Numbered from the stretch's first letter, positions 21,544 through 33,464 are shown. The stretch is 64,000 bases of DNA from Gigaspora margarita (GCA_009809945.1 WTPW01000323.1:51622-115621); one strand, 5' to 3'. The notes: generated from the sequence alone by a model not told the origin. A program made the numbers and translations.

Positions 21544-21756
21544 ACCATCCAGGGGGTGTGATTTTGGATTTTGGCCTAAATTAAGCTTAATTCAGTCTAT
21601 CGCAATTATATGTGTTTATAAAATTTCTTGGTTTGAATTGCAAAGAAAGCTATTTAAACTAAACTACGCAATAATAATAAGGAAATAACAGAAAATTTAA
21701 CAATAATATTAGGATTTCAGGATCAACTAAATGGCGCATTTCGAAAATAAGGCGAG
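21544..21756. repeat. Fragment related to G-family MITEs
   Basis: TTTTGGCCTAAATTAAGCTTAATTCAG (21573-21599) is the central palindrome of the 120-bp G-family elements, here without recognisable ends. The rest is AT-rich and unassigned. Confidence 0.4.
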
Positions 21757-22085
21757 ACCAACTTGATTCAGTGTTTTATATTAGACCTCCTTCAGACCTT
21801 CCCCTCTCTTAATAGTAACAAAAAATTATATTTATATATAGAAATTTAATATGGTCATAGATATTTTCAAAAAGTTTTTTATATAGTAAAATTAATTATG
21901 GCCGGAAACTTTCGATGTTGACAATGAACAAACCTAAATATGAACGTGGACAAAAATTTAGGAAAACTCCCAAAAAATCTTGAAGCAGAAACATTTGTCT
22001 TAAAAAAAATCTATATATAATATGTATCAACCCGCAGAGGGTAGAGGGGGGTATGTACTGTAAAACACAGAATCAAGTTCAAGAT
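21757..22085. mobile_element. F-family MITE, diverged
   Basis: Begins GGCGAGACCAACTTGATTC AGTG and ends TGTAAAACACAGAATCAAGT, the inverted partner, with C-rich and G-rich subterminal blocks (CCTTCCCCTCTC; GAGGGTAGAGGGGGG). It is longer than the copy at 24084-24316 and its terminal ten bases on the right are lost. Confidence 0.65.
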
Positions 22086-22161
22086 TTTTGTTTTTACTAT
22101 GTTGAATTATAAATCGGAAAAATAAAGATTTTCTGCTTTTAATTTTGAAATTTCCACAATA

Positions 22162-22281
22162 TACCGTAAAATCTCGAAATAGCGGGCATGAGCATTATTT
22201 CGAATCTTGGCCTGAATTAAGCTGAATTCGGGCCGAAAATTTTAATTTCACCCTTGCGCGTTATTTCGAGATTTTACGGTA
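22162..22281. mobile_element. 120-bp G-family palindromic MITE
   Basis: TIRs TACCGTAAAATCTCGAAATA and TATTTCGAGATTTTACGGTA are almost perfect. The central GGCCTGAATTAAGCTGAATTCGGGCC is the family hallmark. No coding content. Confidence 0.8.
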
Positions 22282-22312
22282 AAAATTTTTGCTGAGCAGA
22301 TTTCCTTTTTAG

Positions 22313-22504
22313 TTAAACGGATTTACTAATTTCTTCCAGTACCCTTGAATGCTTAGAAATCCCTGAACGGATAAAATTGATTACAAATTCTGATCTGATA
22401 GCATGATCGAAGAAAATCAAACACGATAACTTATAAACTATAAAACATATTATTAGTCCTGGTATTAAGGCAGATAAGACATAGGCATTGCTAAAATTGT
22501 TCAA
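22313..22504 (-). CDS. Possible small membrane peptide (63 codons)
   Basis: A short frame beginning MNNFSNAYVLSALIPG has one convincing hydrophobic stretch (about residues 9-33, including LIICFIVYKLSCLIFF) followed by a charged tail. It lies in sequence without obvious repeats. I do not recognise it. At this AT content a 63-codon frame arises easily by chance, so this is only a candidate. Confidence 0.2.
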   Translation of the reverse strand: MNNFSNAYVLSALIPGLIICFIVYKLSCLIFFDHAIRSEFVINFIRSGISKHSRVLEEISKSV

Positions 22505-23557
22505 GGAATTTTTTTTTAAAACACGAAAGGTGATAGATTACTGAAAATTTTTTGAAAACTTCAATTTTTTCACATTTTTATGTTATACCGGATCTTGTAA
22601 TTTAATTGCAGCGAAAAGTTGCATAACCTATCTGTTCAATCAGAAATAACAATTTTATATATCCAATCAGACGTGTGGGAGAAGCTAACAATTAAAATAG
22701 GAAATGTGGCGATCATGAGGAGCAAAATTATAAAATAACAAATCAAAATATTTAGAAAAATAGACAAATCAATTTTAAAAGCATTGCGATAAATAAGTGC
22801 ATACGACTAAGAGTGATGAATAAATATATAAATATGCGCATTCCTAAGTATTTCTAATTATAATCTTTTAGATTAGAGGGTTTTCAAAATTAAAATCAAA
22901 GAATCTTATTTTATTTTTCTGATTTACAGTATATTTTAAAAATTCCTACTTATTTTCGAGGAGTTTCCAAGGCTTCGCATGTGATTGGCCAATTACTTAG
23001 ATTATCGATACACGAATTTTTAAAAAAATAAAGAAAAATTTAAAAACTTTACTTCTTTTCGCAATAACTTTATACAATTTAAATATCAAATTAAACATTT
23101 TATGCGCCTATATACAACTTTTACGCTGAGATTTTTTCTTAAGAGCAGAAAGAAGGTTATCTTAATATAATTTCAAGAAATTAAGTAAAAAAGAAAATTG
23201 AAAATTTACAATGTTCAGCGTGAAATTTTCGTATAGACGCATAAAAAATTGAATGAAGAACATATGTACAAGCTTATCATAGCATATATTGATGATATCA
23301 AATTTAGAGAAACTTTATTCCATTTTATTTATTTTGTTTAAATAAAATCATTTAAAAAAACGGCAGACATTAAATAATAAAGTCCGATTTCGAATTCAAT
23401 TATATAATATGCAATTAAGTTCACGTGATGTTTAACTTGGAACAGGGACGAACTGAGTTCAGGCAACAAATTTTGAAACTCTTTTTTTTTTTTTTATTTC
23501 TCTTTTGTAAGTTTTTTTTATGCCTTAATAATACCAGGCAAATTGCAGCATTGGCTA
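22505..23557. other. AT-rich spacer, nothing recognised
   Basis: Mostly unique AT-rich sequence; TTTTTTTTT near 23483 and no clear frames. An inverted pair GCGTAAAAG / CTTTTACGC-like around 23100 and 23230 suggests a weak hairpin only. Confidence 0.4.
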
Positions 23558-23676
23558 TACTGTATTGCGCGCAATAACGCACAGATGTGTAATTTCGAAT
23601 TTCGTCTTAGATCAAACTTAATTCAGGCCATAGCTCGAAATAACGCCACGGCGCGCTATAATGCGCAAATACGGTA
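23558..23676. mobile_element. G-family palindromic MITE
   Basis: A 119-bp copy with ends TACTGTATTGCGCGC and the inverted GCGCAAATACGGTA. The centre has GATCAAACTTAATTCAGGCC. It is more GC-rich at the ends than other copies. Confidence 0.7.
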
Positions 23677-23769
23677 AGTTACCACAAATAAATTATTCAT
23701 AAATTTTGTACTTTAAATAATTCAAGACTTTTTCAGAAGCTACAAATACATAATGCTCGACACTATATC

Positions 23770-23995
23770 TGTACCTCGTAGTTTCACGCTGGCAAAATGG
23801 TGAAACTTTAATATTGGTTTTCACCAAAAATTTTAAAAAAGGCGAAATGGCTATATATAGCAAAATTGGCGAAACATGATGAAACAGGTGAAATATGGCA
23901 AATGGGCGAAATATGGTGAGACAGGCAAAATTAAAATTGATAAGTCAAATGAAACAGAGTAAAACTAGCAAAATTAAAGGTTGGTGAAACTAAAA
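23770..23995. repeat. Array of GGTGAAAC / GGCGAAAT words
   Basis: About fifteen words of the form GGYGAAAY or GCAAAATT at irregular spacing of 8-16 bp (GGCGAAATGG, GGCGAAACATG, GGTGAAATATGG), with GTTTCACGCTGG inverted at the left edge. It resembles the terminal arrays of word-array elements with yet another word. Ends not found. Confidence 0.55.
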
Positions 23996-24083
23996 GTTGA
24001 TGAAACTAACGAAACTTACTAAATGAAGACTAAAGGTAATATCTATTATATGGAAGGATTTGAATGTAGTAAGTAGATATTTA

Positions 24084-24316
24084 GGCGAGACCAACTGGAT
24101 TCGGTGTTTTACATTACGCCCCCCTCCCTCAGAGTCCCCCCCTCTCCCTCATAGTAAAAAAATTTAGATAAATATATATAGGGCTTCGGGATATTTCGGA
24201 AAATTTTTACAGTCACGGAACAATTTAGAAAAAATTTTTTTAAAATTTTACTATGTGAACCACCCTCCCCCCTCTGGAGGGGGTAATGTAAAACACCGAA
24301 TCCAGTTGGTCTCGCC
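24084..24316. mobile_element. F-family MITE, best-preserved copy
   Basis: A 233-bp element with perfect TIRs of more than 30 bp starting GGCGAGACCAACTGGATTCG and flanked by TTA (24081-24083, 24317-24319). A 3-bp TTA TSD fits the PIF/Harbinger superfamily. Subterminal C-runs on the left and G-runs on the right are unusually GC-rich for this genome. Confidence 0.75.
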
Positions 24317-24319
24317 TTA

Positions 24320-25289
24320 TGATCCTGTTCTGTGAATCTGTCTTGACAATTTTATTCCACCAATTAATAAATGAATTTTATAATTCACTAGCAAGATTAA
24401 TACTATCGAATAATTTACATATAATGGTAAGTATTTAAATTGCATATTATATACCATTAATTAAATTTTATAGGCTGAGCATACAATATAAGCTATAAAT
24501 TAAGCATCCGGAAAATTTATACAGGTTGTATTAGCGCAATCAATAAAGCAGACAACCATAAATTTACTTTAATTGCTAACGATAATATATAATGATAGGA
24601 GCATTAAGCATTGTTTATAAATGTTTCATCATATAATTGTATTTTCGTTCTTATATTTTTTCCTTTGCTCTTTCATTTGTTCATTCTTCTATGTTAATTC
24701 TTTTGTTCAAATAATTTAAGAATTATTGTTATAATAAAAAAATCAATGGCTTGTTCATTAAAAATCACAGGCCCATTTCTTTGTATGCACACTTTTTTTA
24801 TAACTCTTGCACTTCTCTTTCTTACCTTTTTTTTCATCATTGTGTATTGTTCTTCTTTATACTGGCTTCCTTAGGGCATGCCATTTATTACATAATTTTT
24901 ACCATGGATACATGGTTAGAGGTGGTGATCACGTCTATATATTATATTAAGCAATCTGAATTAGATAAAGTGATCACACCATACATAGATAAGAATAGCT
25001 ACTAAGTAAAAAAATATTACATAATAAATAGCATGTCCCTTATCATTTTCTCTTTTATGAGGTTTTTTGTTTTTGTTATTACTGAGTTTTGTCATTACTA
25101 TGGATTTTTTACCATTACTTTGGTGTTCTTTTTCTCTTCTTTAGTCTGCTGTTTTGTCACTTTTTCATTACTGTTTTACTACCATTTTATAGTTTTAGTC
25201 TATTTTATCTTTTTAATACCTATTACTTGTTTTTTTTTGATAAGCTATATTATTACATTCTATGTACTAAAGCAATTCAAAAAATATAT
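24320..25289. other. AT-rich spacer with a repeat shared with 1.6 kb
   Basis: 24896-25035 matches 1612-1755 (GGTGATCACGTCTATATATT ... AAAGTGATCAC ... TAAATAGCATG). T-rich sequence from 25040 to 25290 gives overlapping hydrophobic frames (25033-25293, 25089-25370), which are compositional and not supported as genes. Confidence 0.5.
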
Positions 25290-25293
25290 TTAA

Positions 25294-26148
25294 TTGATAA
25301 TCCGCCTGTCAACTGGAGAGTGACAAAATGTGGCGTGCTTCTATCTAAAATTTTTTTCTTGTTAAGTTAACAATACATGTCCACTAATTGAAAGTTGTAG
25401 AGCTCATCAAGACGCATCTAACAGTGGTTAGATCATCCAAACCGGCCCAGTGGATGGCGAGATATCGTTGAGAAACGATTGGCCGACTATATAAAATCCC
25501 GTGACGCAGATTATATATGAAATCCACTATAGGTGAAATGTGGCGTGCTTCCATCTAAAATTTTTTTCTCGCTAAGTTAATGATACATGTCCACTAATTG
25601 AAGGTTGTAGAGCTCGTCAAAACACATCTAACGGTGGTTAGATCATCCAAATCGGCCCAGTGGATGGCGAGATATCGTCGAAAAATGATTGGCCGACTAT
25701 ATAAAATCTCTATGTAAACAATGTTTACATAGAGATTTTTTATAGTCGGCCAATCATTTTTCGACGATATCTCTCCATCCACTGGGCCGATTTGGATGAT
25801 CTAACCACCGTTAGATGCGTCTCGACGAGCTCTACAACCTTCAATTAGTGGACATGTATCATTAACTTAGTGAGAAAAAAATTTTAGATGGAAGCACGCC
25901 ACATTTCGCCTATAGTGGATTTCATATATAATCTGCGTCACGGGATTTTATATAGTCAGCCAATCATTTTTCGATGATATCTCGCTATCTACTGGGCTGG
26001 TTTGGATGATCTAACCACCATTAGATGCGTCTTAACGAGCTCTACAACTTTCAATTAGTGGACATGTATTGTTAACTTAATAAGAAAAAAAATTTAGATA
26101 AAAGCATGCCACATTTTGTCACTCTCCAGTTGACAGGCGGATTATCAA
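25294..26148. mobile_element. 855-bp TTAA fold-back element, best-preserved copy
   Basis: TTAA at 25290-25293 and 26149-26152. TIRs TTGATAATCCGCCTGTCAAC are near perfect. The left arm carries two direct units of about 200 bp, each running from GTGGCGTGCTTC through CTAATTGAAAGTTGTAGAGC and GGTTAGATCATCCAAA to GGCCGACTATATAAAATC; the right arm is their inverted image around AAACAATGTTT at about 25718. No ORF; mobilisation must be in trans. TTAA targets are used by piggyBac and some Kolobok-type elements, but the ends match neither by eye. Confidence 0.85.
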
Positions 26149-26152
26149 TTAA

Positions 26153-27170
26153 AGTAAATTATTTATTTTTTGGTATCTGAATTTGTGNAGTATACATTTT
26201 TGTCTAGATGGTCTACATGTTGTCTAATTTTTGTATACAAATAGTGCTTCTTTCTTTTGTTACAGTTTAATGTTTATAGTTTTAAAATAGCATGAACTTT
26301 AAAATTATTATTGTATAATANTTGAAAGTGTACTTCTGTTTTTTTAGNCTCGATTAATGCATAAACTTTTCTGATATCACTAGATGCATTATTAAATCTA
26401 AAATGATAATATTGCTTTAATAGAAAAAANTTTACAATGATTNTAAAGTAATAANGAAAAATTATTCCATATTTAATCTGATTTGTCATTATATAAATTG
26501 CTATATTTCTTTTAAATAAATTATTGATAACTTGTTCAATATCAACTAATGTATTACTTTTTGATTTCTATATAATTTTTTATTTTACTAAAAAAAGAGT
26601 TACAAATAAATTCTGTATAACCTGGAATNGTAAAGTTTACTATAATTTCTTTATACCAACCTTATATTATTANCAACAATAAAAAAAGTAATAAGCTATT
26701 TTTATTTTGACTACATTAGTGAATTTATTATAATGAAATCTTTTGAAAGATTTGCAGACCTCTAAAATCTTTTGAAAGATCTTGTGAACCATCAAAATAA
26801 ACAAAATATTTCACAATATATTTTGAAATATTTTGAAATATCAAAATTTTGAAATATTTCGAAATGGTTTTGAAATATTTAAAAATAAATTTTGAAATAT
26901 TTCGAAAGTGGTTTCTAAGTAAAGTTTGAAATATTTTAGAACTGGAAAATCAAGCTGGATTAGCAGATCTGTAGTCTTGTCATACCAAGAGCACATTGGA
27001 CTAATATTTTCAATAATGTTTGAAATTAATCTACAATCTCTGTATTACAAAATCAGATTGATTTTTTGTTTATAATTAGATTAGTTTTAAATTATTTTTT
27101 TCATTTTCATTTTGTTTTTTTTTTGTTTTTATTTTATTTTTTTTTGTTTTGTTTTTTATTTTTTTTTTTT
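26153..27170. repeat. AT-rich region with a TTTTGAAATATTTC word array and scattered Ns
   Basis: 26735-26930 is dense in TTTTGAAATATTTCGAAA and TCTTTTGAAAGAT words, themselves near-palindromic. Ambiguous bases are scattered from 26187 to 26673. The remainder is low-complexity T-rich sequence leading into the assembly gap. No gene is supported. Confidence 0.55.
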
Positions 27171-27654
27171 NNNNNNNNNNNNNNNNNNNNNNNNNNNNNN
27201 NNNNNNNNNNNNNNNNNNNNNNNNNNNNNNNNNNNNNNNNNNNNNNNNNNNNNNNNNNNNNNNNNNNNNNNNNNNNNNNNNNNNNNNNNNNNNNNNNNNN
27301 NNNNNNNNNNNNNNNNNNNNNNNNNNNNNNNNNNNNNNNNNNNNNNNNNNNNNNNNNNNNNNNNNNNNNNNNNNNNNNNNNNNNNNNNNNNNNNNNNNNN
27401 NNNNNNNNNNNNNNNNNNNNNNNNNNNNNNNNNNNNNNNNNNNNNNNNNNNNNNNNNNNNNNNNNNNNNNNNNNNNNNNNNNNNNNNNNNNNNNNNNNNN
27501 NNNNNNNNNNNNNNNNNNNNNNNNNNNNNNNNNNNNNNNNNNNNNNNNNNNNNNNNNNNNNNNNNNNNNNNNNNNNNNNNNNNNNNNNNNNNNNNNNNNN
27601 NNNNNNNNNNNNNNNNNNNNNNNNNNNNNNNNNNNNNNNNNNNNNNNNNNNNNN
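27171..27654. other. Assembly gap (484 N)
   Basis: Unknown bases between two T-rich edges. Translated frames spanning the gap are meaningless. Confidence 0.99.
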
Positions 27655-28217
27655 TTTTTTATTAAGTTATTTTATTCTAGAACTTTGTGAAAACACAACT
27701 CTTACTTCCTGGCACTTTGCAAGAAAACTGACCCAGACTTTTTTAGCATTTTGCAAATATTAATTTGGCTTTTAGCAATTTTTGAATTTTTAGAAAAATG
27801 GAGATTTGGGCTTTCTTTATTTTTTTTATTCAGTTTGCTTACATTTTTTTTGTTTGTTTGTTTTCCTTTTATTAATTTTTTAATATTTATTTTATATTCC
27901 TGAATTCTTTGGCACTTTGCAAAAAAACAACCTAATTTTTTTTTGGCACTTTACAAGAACACCAACTTTAAGAATACCAACTCTACTTCTCTGGCAATTT
28001 GCAAGAACGCCAACACTTCTGAGAAGTAGTTTTTTTTATTTTTTTTATTTCTCTACTATTTTTAGGAAGTATTTAAAAAAGAGCAAAATGAAGGTAATAG
28101 AGAAATAGCTAAAGCAAAACAATAGTTAAAACAAAGAAGTAAAATAATAGCTAACTATGGTGTGAGCAAAAATAAGCATATAGAACTAGTTTTTTATAAA
28201 ATTATATACAATGAAGT
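27655..28217. repeat. Degenerate minisatellite (GGCACTTTGCAAGAACACCAAC)
   Basis: Copies of GGCACTTTGCAAGAA and AATACCAACTCTACTTC occur at 27710, 27745, 27910, 27945 and 27990, separated by T-runs. The words resemble the CTTTGCAAGAACACCAC phrase typical of LRR gene tails (as in LRR relics at 54 and 59 kb), so this may be a decayed LRR fragment, but no frame is readable. Confidence 0.4.
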
Positions 28218-28225
28218 GCAAAAGT

Positions 28226-28416
28226 AGGACCCCAAACAATCTATGAACAGCTAACTATTTTAAAAAATCTTAATATATTACTAAAAATAGAAAAGATCTA
28301 CAAAAAATGGTCAAAAATAAGCATTAATATTACTAAATATAGAAAAAATCTACAAAAAAATAGTCAAAAATAAGCAAAAGCAAATAGTGACCTATCTATG
28401 TATAGCTCGGGGTCCT
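28226..28416. mobile_element. 191-bp AGGACCC-family hAT-like MITE, perfect 8-bp TSD
   Basis: Ends AGGACCCCAAACAATCTATG and its inverted partner CTCGGGGTCCT, flanked by identical GCAAAAGT (28218-28225, 28417-28424). The centre holds two direct copies of AATATTACTAAAAATAGAAAAGATC-like sequence. Same family as 49014-49193. Confidence 0.8.
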
Positions 28417-28424
28417 GCAAAAGT

Positions 28425-28843
28425 AGTTTAAGAATAGAGGGTATATAGATCAATTTTTATATAGTTTTATATAGTATTTTGAAAATTTTATATAAAACTA
28501 ATATATAGAGGGACCTATAGCAGAAGGTGGCTTCAGGTAAATCACACAATTTTGAAAAATTATTACTAAACTTAGCATATGATTATCAATTATATAGTAG
28601 TATAAGATGTTTATATATTTTTTTTATTAATATTATTGATAATTAAAAATTGTTTTTACAAAAATAATGATTAGTTAGATACTTATTATATAAAATCTTA
28701 AGGTCTTTTATATATAGATATCAAGATGTGATTTATGCAGTATTAAATTAACTCTACTTTAACTAACCTCATTCAATTGTTTTAATTACGTAGTATAGAT
28801 TGATGTTTATATGATTTTTGAAAATTTTAGAAAATCTGATAAT
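28425..28843. other. AT-rich spacer, nothing recognised
   Basis: Short TATATAG-rich stretches; a GTTAAAGCAGAGTTAACTC-like phrase at about 28748 echoes 9.75 kb. No gene is seen. Confidence 0.4.
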
Positions 28844-28851
28844 ATGGTGAT

Positions 28852-30351
28852 TAGGATTCTGAAGTTTAATTTAGATTTGATTTGAGTTTGATCAAACCCC
28901 AAATCAAACCAAACTCAAACTATAAATTTATAAAGTTTGAAATCAAACCAAACTCAAATAAAAAAATAATCAAATTCAAACCAAACCCAAATTTCATACA
29001 AAGTTTGATTTGAGCTTAATTTGAAGTTTGCAAGCTAGTTTGAGTTTGAATGATATAAATATATTTTTAAATTTTAACCAAGTTTTTTAATTCTAACATT
29101 GTATTTAAGTAAACTTGTATAAAATATAATTAATTTTTGGTCAGTCACCAATAGTTGTTACATAGTAAAGTCTAAATTTTACTATATAAATCAATTATTA
29201 GCACTTAAGTAGACTTGTTTGAGAGTCTAAACTACATATATACTGAAATTTTCATCAAAATAGAAGTACTTTTTATTATTTGACTTTTAATTTTAACATT
29301 TATTTAATATATTTTTGTTAATAAAATTTTAATCTTTTTATTGAATGAAAAAATTAAAACCAATTAATAAAAAATACCTAATTTTGTTGTAAATTCCAGA
29401 AAATGCATATTTTGATCTCCTAAATAAGTTTACTTAAGCAACTTTAATTGATATGCTTAGTAAAGTTTGAATATTATTATATAGCAACTTTTATTGATTG
29501 TGGAATAGCTTATTTTCAGATCAAAAATGTTTTTAAGTTTTTTGACCAATAGAAGAAGTAGTTTATTTTTAGAAATAGGTTATTTTTGGCAATATACAAT
29601 ATTTATATTACTGTATATTTTCAAAAGTAAGCTACTTTTTTAGACGATTTTGGATACAAAAAATATGGGATCACTTATTTTTGAATAAAATTGATTTTTG
29701 GTTAATTACCAATAGTAGTTACATTGTAAAGTCTAAATTCTAATATGCAAATCTATTATTGGCACTTAAGTAAACTTATTTGAGAGAATAAAATACACCT
29801 ATTTAAAAATATCATCAAAATATAAGTACTTTTTATTATTCGACTTTTAATTTTTACATTCAACGAATATATTTTGTTAATAAAATTTTAATCTCTTTGT
29901 TGAACATAAATATTAAAATCCAATTAATAAAAAGTTTTTCAATATTGTTGTAAATTTTAAAGTATATGTATTTTGATCTTTTGAATAAGTTTATTTAAGC
30001 AACTTTAATCAGTTTGCTTAGTATAATTTGGACTTTATTATGTAGCAACTTTCATTGATCGTAGTTAGCTTATTTTCAGGTCAAAGATGTTTTTCATTTC
30101 TTGACCAAAAGAGAGGAGTAGTTTATTTTTAGAGGTAGCTTATTTTTAGCAATATACAGTATTCAAACTCAAACTAGTTTGCAAACTTCAAANTCAAATT
30201 CAAACCAAACTCAAATTTAACTAAAAAGTTTGCTTCAAATCAAACTCAAATATTTTTTTTAATGCTAGTTTGAGATCAGGTTTGATTTGAAATCAAATCT
30301 AACTCAAACCTGGCCTAAAGTTTGATTTGATCTGGGTTTGTAGGAACCCTA
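28852..30351. mobile_element. 1.5-kb word-array hAT-like element (word GTTTGAGTTTGA)
   Basis: Starts TAGGATTCTGAAGTTTAA and ends GTAGGAACCCTA. The flanks ATGGTGAT (28844-28851) and ATGGTAAT (30352-30359) match in 7 of 8 positions. About 170 bp at the left end and 180 bp at the right end consist of TTTGAGTTTGA, CAAACCAAACTCAAA and similar words. The middle holds two family-B palindromes (about 29130-29595 and 29605-30160). No transposase is visible. Confidence 0.75.
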
Positions 30352-30425
30352 ATGGTAATCACATGGATTTTAGCATTATCTCTAACATTTATTATGATAA
30401 AATTTTGAACTATTATTATATTTTA

Positions 30426-30683
30426 TTTGGGAGTTAATAGAACCAGCATGAGAGATGCGGGGAATACTAATTTAGGGAATAGAAGTAGGTTCAGAAGCAT
30501 AAATCCTAGTTGTATTATATACGGGGGTTTACAATTAAGTAGAATTTAACTCGAGGATAAATTAGTCCTAAGTTTAAGATTAGATATTAAAAGTTTGTAC
30601 AATAATTATGTATGTAATGATTGTATAAATTAATAATAAAAAATCGTGAACAAAGAGTTCATTCTATAAAAAAAAAAAAAAAA
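30426..30683 (+). mobile_element. 5'-truncated retrotransposed copy with poly-A and 17-bp TSD
   Basis: A 258-bp insert, less AT-rich than its surroundings and ending in about 16 A, lies between two identical 17-bp copies of ACTATTATTATATTTTA (30409-30425 and 30684-30700). Target duplications of this length next to a poly-A tail are the hallmark of LINE-type target-primed reverse transcription. The insert (GAACCAGCATGAGAGATGCG ... CGTGAACAAAGAGTTC) may be the 3' end of a LINE or a reverse-transcribed transcript. I see no conserved reading frame in it. Confidence 0.8.
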
Positions 30684-30700
30684 ACTATTATTATATTTTA

Positions 30701-31548
30701 AAAAAATATAATTGTATATACTACAAAGTTTTTTGGATTGGCCCAAAATTTTCTGGATTGTACAAAATTGCTAATTCTAATTGGTCAATTTGCATAAATT
30801 TATAAGTTAGTTTTATTACTAAATTTTAATATCCAAACTTTAAAAATATATATTTTACTGAGTTTTTAACCAATTTTAATAATTTTACTATTATTAGAAT
30901 CAAAAAAACCTGCTCTCAAACATGTTTTAAGAATAAAAATTAGTTAACTTAATATAATTTGAATAATCTGATTGTTGCCAGCAATGACATAGTAATAGTT
31001 GCAATTGGCCAATCACATCATATAATGGAATCAAAACAAATAGTAAAATTAATTATTATCAAAGTCTGGGTGGATTAGCAGTTAGAGTTAGGCTAGGGTC
31101 AGGTTAGGACATAGTATATAGTAAAATTTAGCAAGAAAATTTTTTAATTAGAAACTAAAGGTATTTTATAAGCGAAATTTTGAATTATCACGAAATTTTG
31201 AAAATTTTTTATTGTTTTCTTTATTTATGTGTTATATAAATATTACACCTAATTATGTGATATGATTGGCCAATTATGAATGTTACTATATCACTGTTAG
31301 TGACAAATAGATTTACCTATATAATTTTTTATAAAATTAAATATACTATTAAAATTATATATAATTTTAAAATAGTACTCTCTATCTTTAAAATATTATA
31401 TAATGTAAAAATAATAATATTTTTTTATTTCATTTTTATTTTTTTTGTTTTTTTTTTTGGTTTATTTTTTTTTGTTATTTTTTTTAATTTTTTTTGTATA
31501 ATAATAAAATATATAATATTAAATAAAAAACATATAATTAATTTAAAA
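30701..31548. other. AT-rich spacer, nothing recognised
   Basis: T-rich and A-rich low complexity (especially 31420-31500), giving a hydrophobic frame at 31276-31569 that is compositional. AGAGTTAGGCTAGGGTCAGG near 31085 recalls the centre of E-family elements. Confidence 0.4.
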
Positions 31549-31550
31549 TA

Positions 31551-32643
31551 CAGTCGTCCTCCTATATAATCACCTCTTATATAGTCACAAACTCTATATA
31601 ATCACACCAAAAACATGATACTATTTTTTTTATATTAAAAACATCTCCATACAGTCACAATAATATTATAATCACTATCACATTTTTTTAGAAATTGTTG
31701 GCTGATTTTAATAATAAAATTACTTCTTCACAATCACATTTATATATGATCGTAGATAGTTTCTATATATAAAAGTTACGATTTTAATAATTAAAAATTA
31801 AATCAACTTTTATACAATAATTAAAGTTGTTTGGAAGAATAAAATATACTACTATTAAATTTTTATGCAAATTAGATAACTTTTTATTAGTATTGTTTCT
31901 CATTTTACTTATCTACGAATATAGCTAAAAAATTTGTAATTTTTTTTTATAGGAACGTAAACGAAAAAATATATTAATAAAATATCAACCAATTTACATA
32001 AAAATTTTATAATAGGTATATTTTGTTCTTCTGAACAACTTTTCTTATTGCATTAAAATCAGTTCACTTAGTATTATTTTGACTTTTATATATAGCAACA
32101 ATCAATAATCGTATATAAAAATTTTTTTAAAAAATTTTTATATATAATCATTGATTATTGCTATATATAAAAGTCAAAATAATACTAAGTGAATCGATTT
32201 TAATGCAATAAGAAAAGTTGTTCAGGAGAACAAAATACACCTATTACAAAATTTTTATATAAATCAGTTGATATTTTATTAATATATTTTTTTTGTTTAC
32301 TTTTTTATAAAAAAAAATTACAAATTTTTTAGCTATATTCGTAGATACATACAATACTAATAAAAGTTATCTGATTTGCATAAAAATTTAATGGTAGATG
32401 TATTTTATTCTTCCAAACAACTTTAATTATTGCATAAAAGTTGATTTAATTATTAAAATCATAACTTTTATATGTAGAAACTATCTACGATCATATATAA
32501 AATTTTTAAAATACCTCTACTAAATCACTTTTTTATATTAATTATAATTTGTGCTTATATAGAGGTAATTTTATAAAGTTACCCCTTTTTATAATCACAT
32601 ATTTGGGCGTGCCCAACTGCGTAATTATAGAGGAGGATGACTA
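31551..32643. mobile_element. 1.1-kb pogo-type fold-back element
   Basis: CAGTCGTCCTCCTATATAAT at the left pairs with ATTATAGAGGAGGATGACTA at the right, with TA at 31549-31550 and 32644-32645. The element is a nest of palindromes: an outer TATAATCAC array, then long arms (TTAATTAAAGTTGTTTGGAAG and so on) closing at about 32115 on TAAAAATTTTTTTAAAAAATTTTTA. It belongs with 1136-1299, 36416-36609 and 50479-51214 by its ends. Confidence 0.7.
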
Positions 32644-32645
32644 TA

Positions 32646-33306
32646 TAATATATTATAATAATAAATAATATAAAATTTTATATTAAATTGCAAAATCTTG
32701 CAAAAACCTGTGAAAAATGTTCAAAAATTTACAAAAGCATGATTATGTAAATATATATATTGTTTATTTATTTTTTTAAAAAATTTTAAAATTTTGTGAA
32801 ATATTGTGAAATAATTGTGAAATATTGTAACAATATGCAAAATATTACCTCCTGCAATCCAAAGGGAATAATTAGATACAAAGTTGTATTTTTTTATTTG
32901 CTCTATTTCGCAATATTTTGCAATATATTTTGTAATATTTCAAAATTTAGTTCAAATAATTTGAAAATTTTCTTTCAAAAAATTGTGCATTTTTCAAAAT
33001 CCAGCACATCAATTGCAATCTTTTCAAAAGATTTCAGTGTGCAATTTCTTTTGAAAAATTTCATATATTTATTTTGCTAATATACTATATTTATCACAAG
33101 TTATAGGCATTTTTTTTCTTCATAAATAAATTTTTGAAGAAATTAATAAACAATATTATGTGTAGTATTAGCACTTTTAGAGATACCTTCTGGAAATTCA
33201 TCCTCACTTATTGCAAAGTTTAATTGATAAATTTGACTATTTTTCATTTTATATATACAAAATATATAAACTGAAAATGGACTTTTAAAATAAATTGATT
33301 CAACTT
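32646..33306. repeat. Array of GTGAAATATT / GCAATATTTTGCAATA words
   Basis: 32688-33065 is dominated by TTGTGAAATATTGTGAAATA on the left and the inverted TATTTCGCAATATTTTGC on the right, with TTTTCAAAAGATTTC between. It has the architecture of the word-array elements, without confirmed ends. 33066-33306 is plain AT-rich. Confidence 0.5.
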
Positions 33307-33464
33307 GCTACAGGTAGAGTGTGTAGCATGGCTAAAAAATTTTGCATGCCAGATGGCATGCCATTTGCTAAAGCTCATGCCAGGCATGCCAGGTGGCATG
33401 CCTTTAAACCAAATAAATAAATATATTTATTTTGATTGATCAATTATAATACTATATTTTCTGG

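Noticed and set aside
23100-23250. Possible TIR pair (CAACTTTTACGCTGAGATTT and inverted AGCGTGAAATTTTCGTATAG)
   Set aside because: Pairing is short and imperfect and no TSD is visible, so I did not call an element.
25033-25370. Overlapping hydrophobic reading frames suggesting membrane proteins
   Set aside because: The region is T-rich low complexity and runs into a TTAA fold-back element; Phe/Leu/Ile content follows from composition.
27066-27763. Reading frames of about 200 codons on the plus strand
   Set aside because: They are mostly the 484-base N gap.
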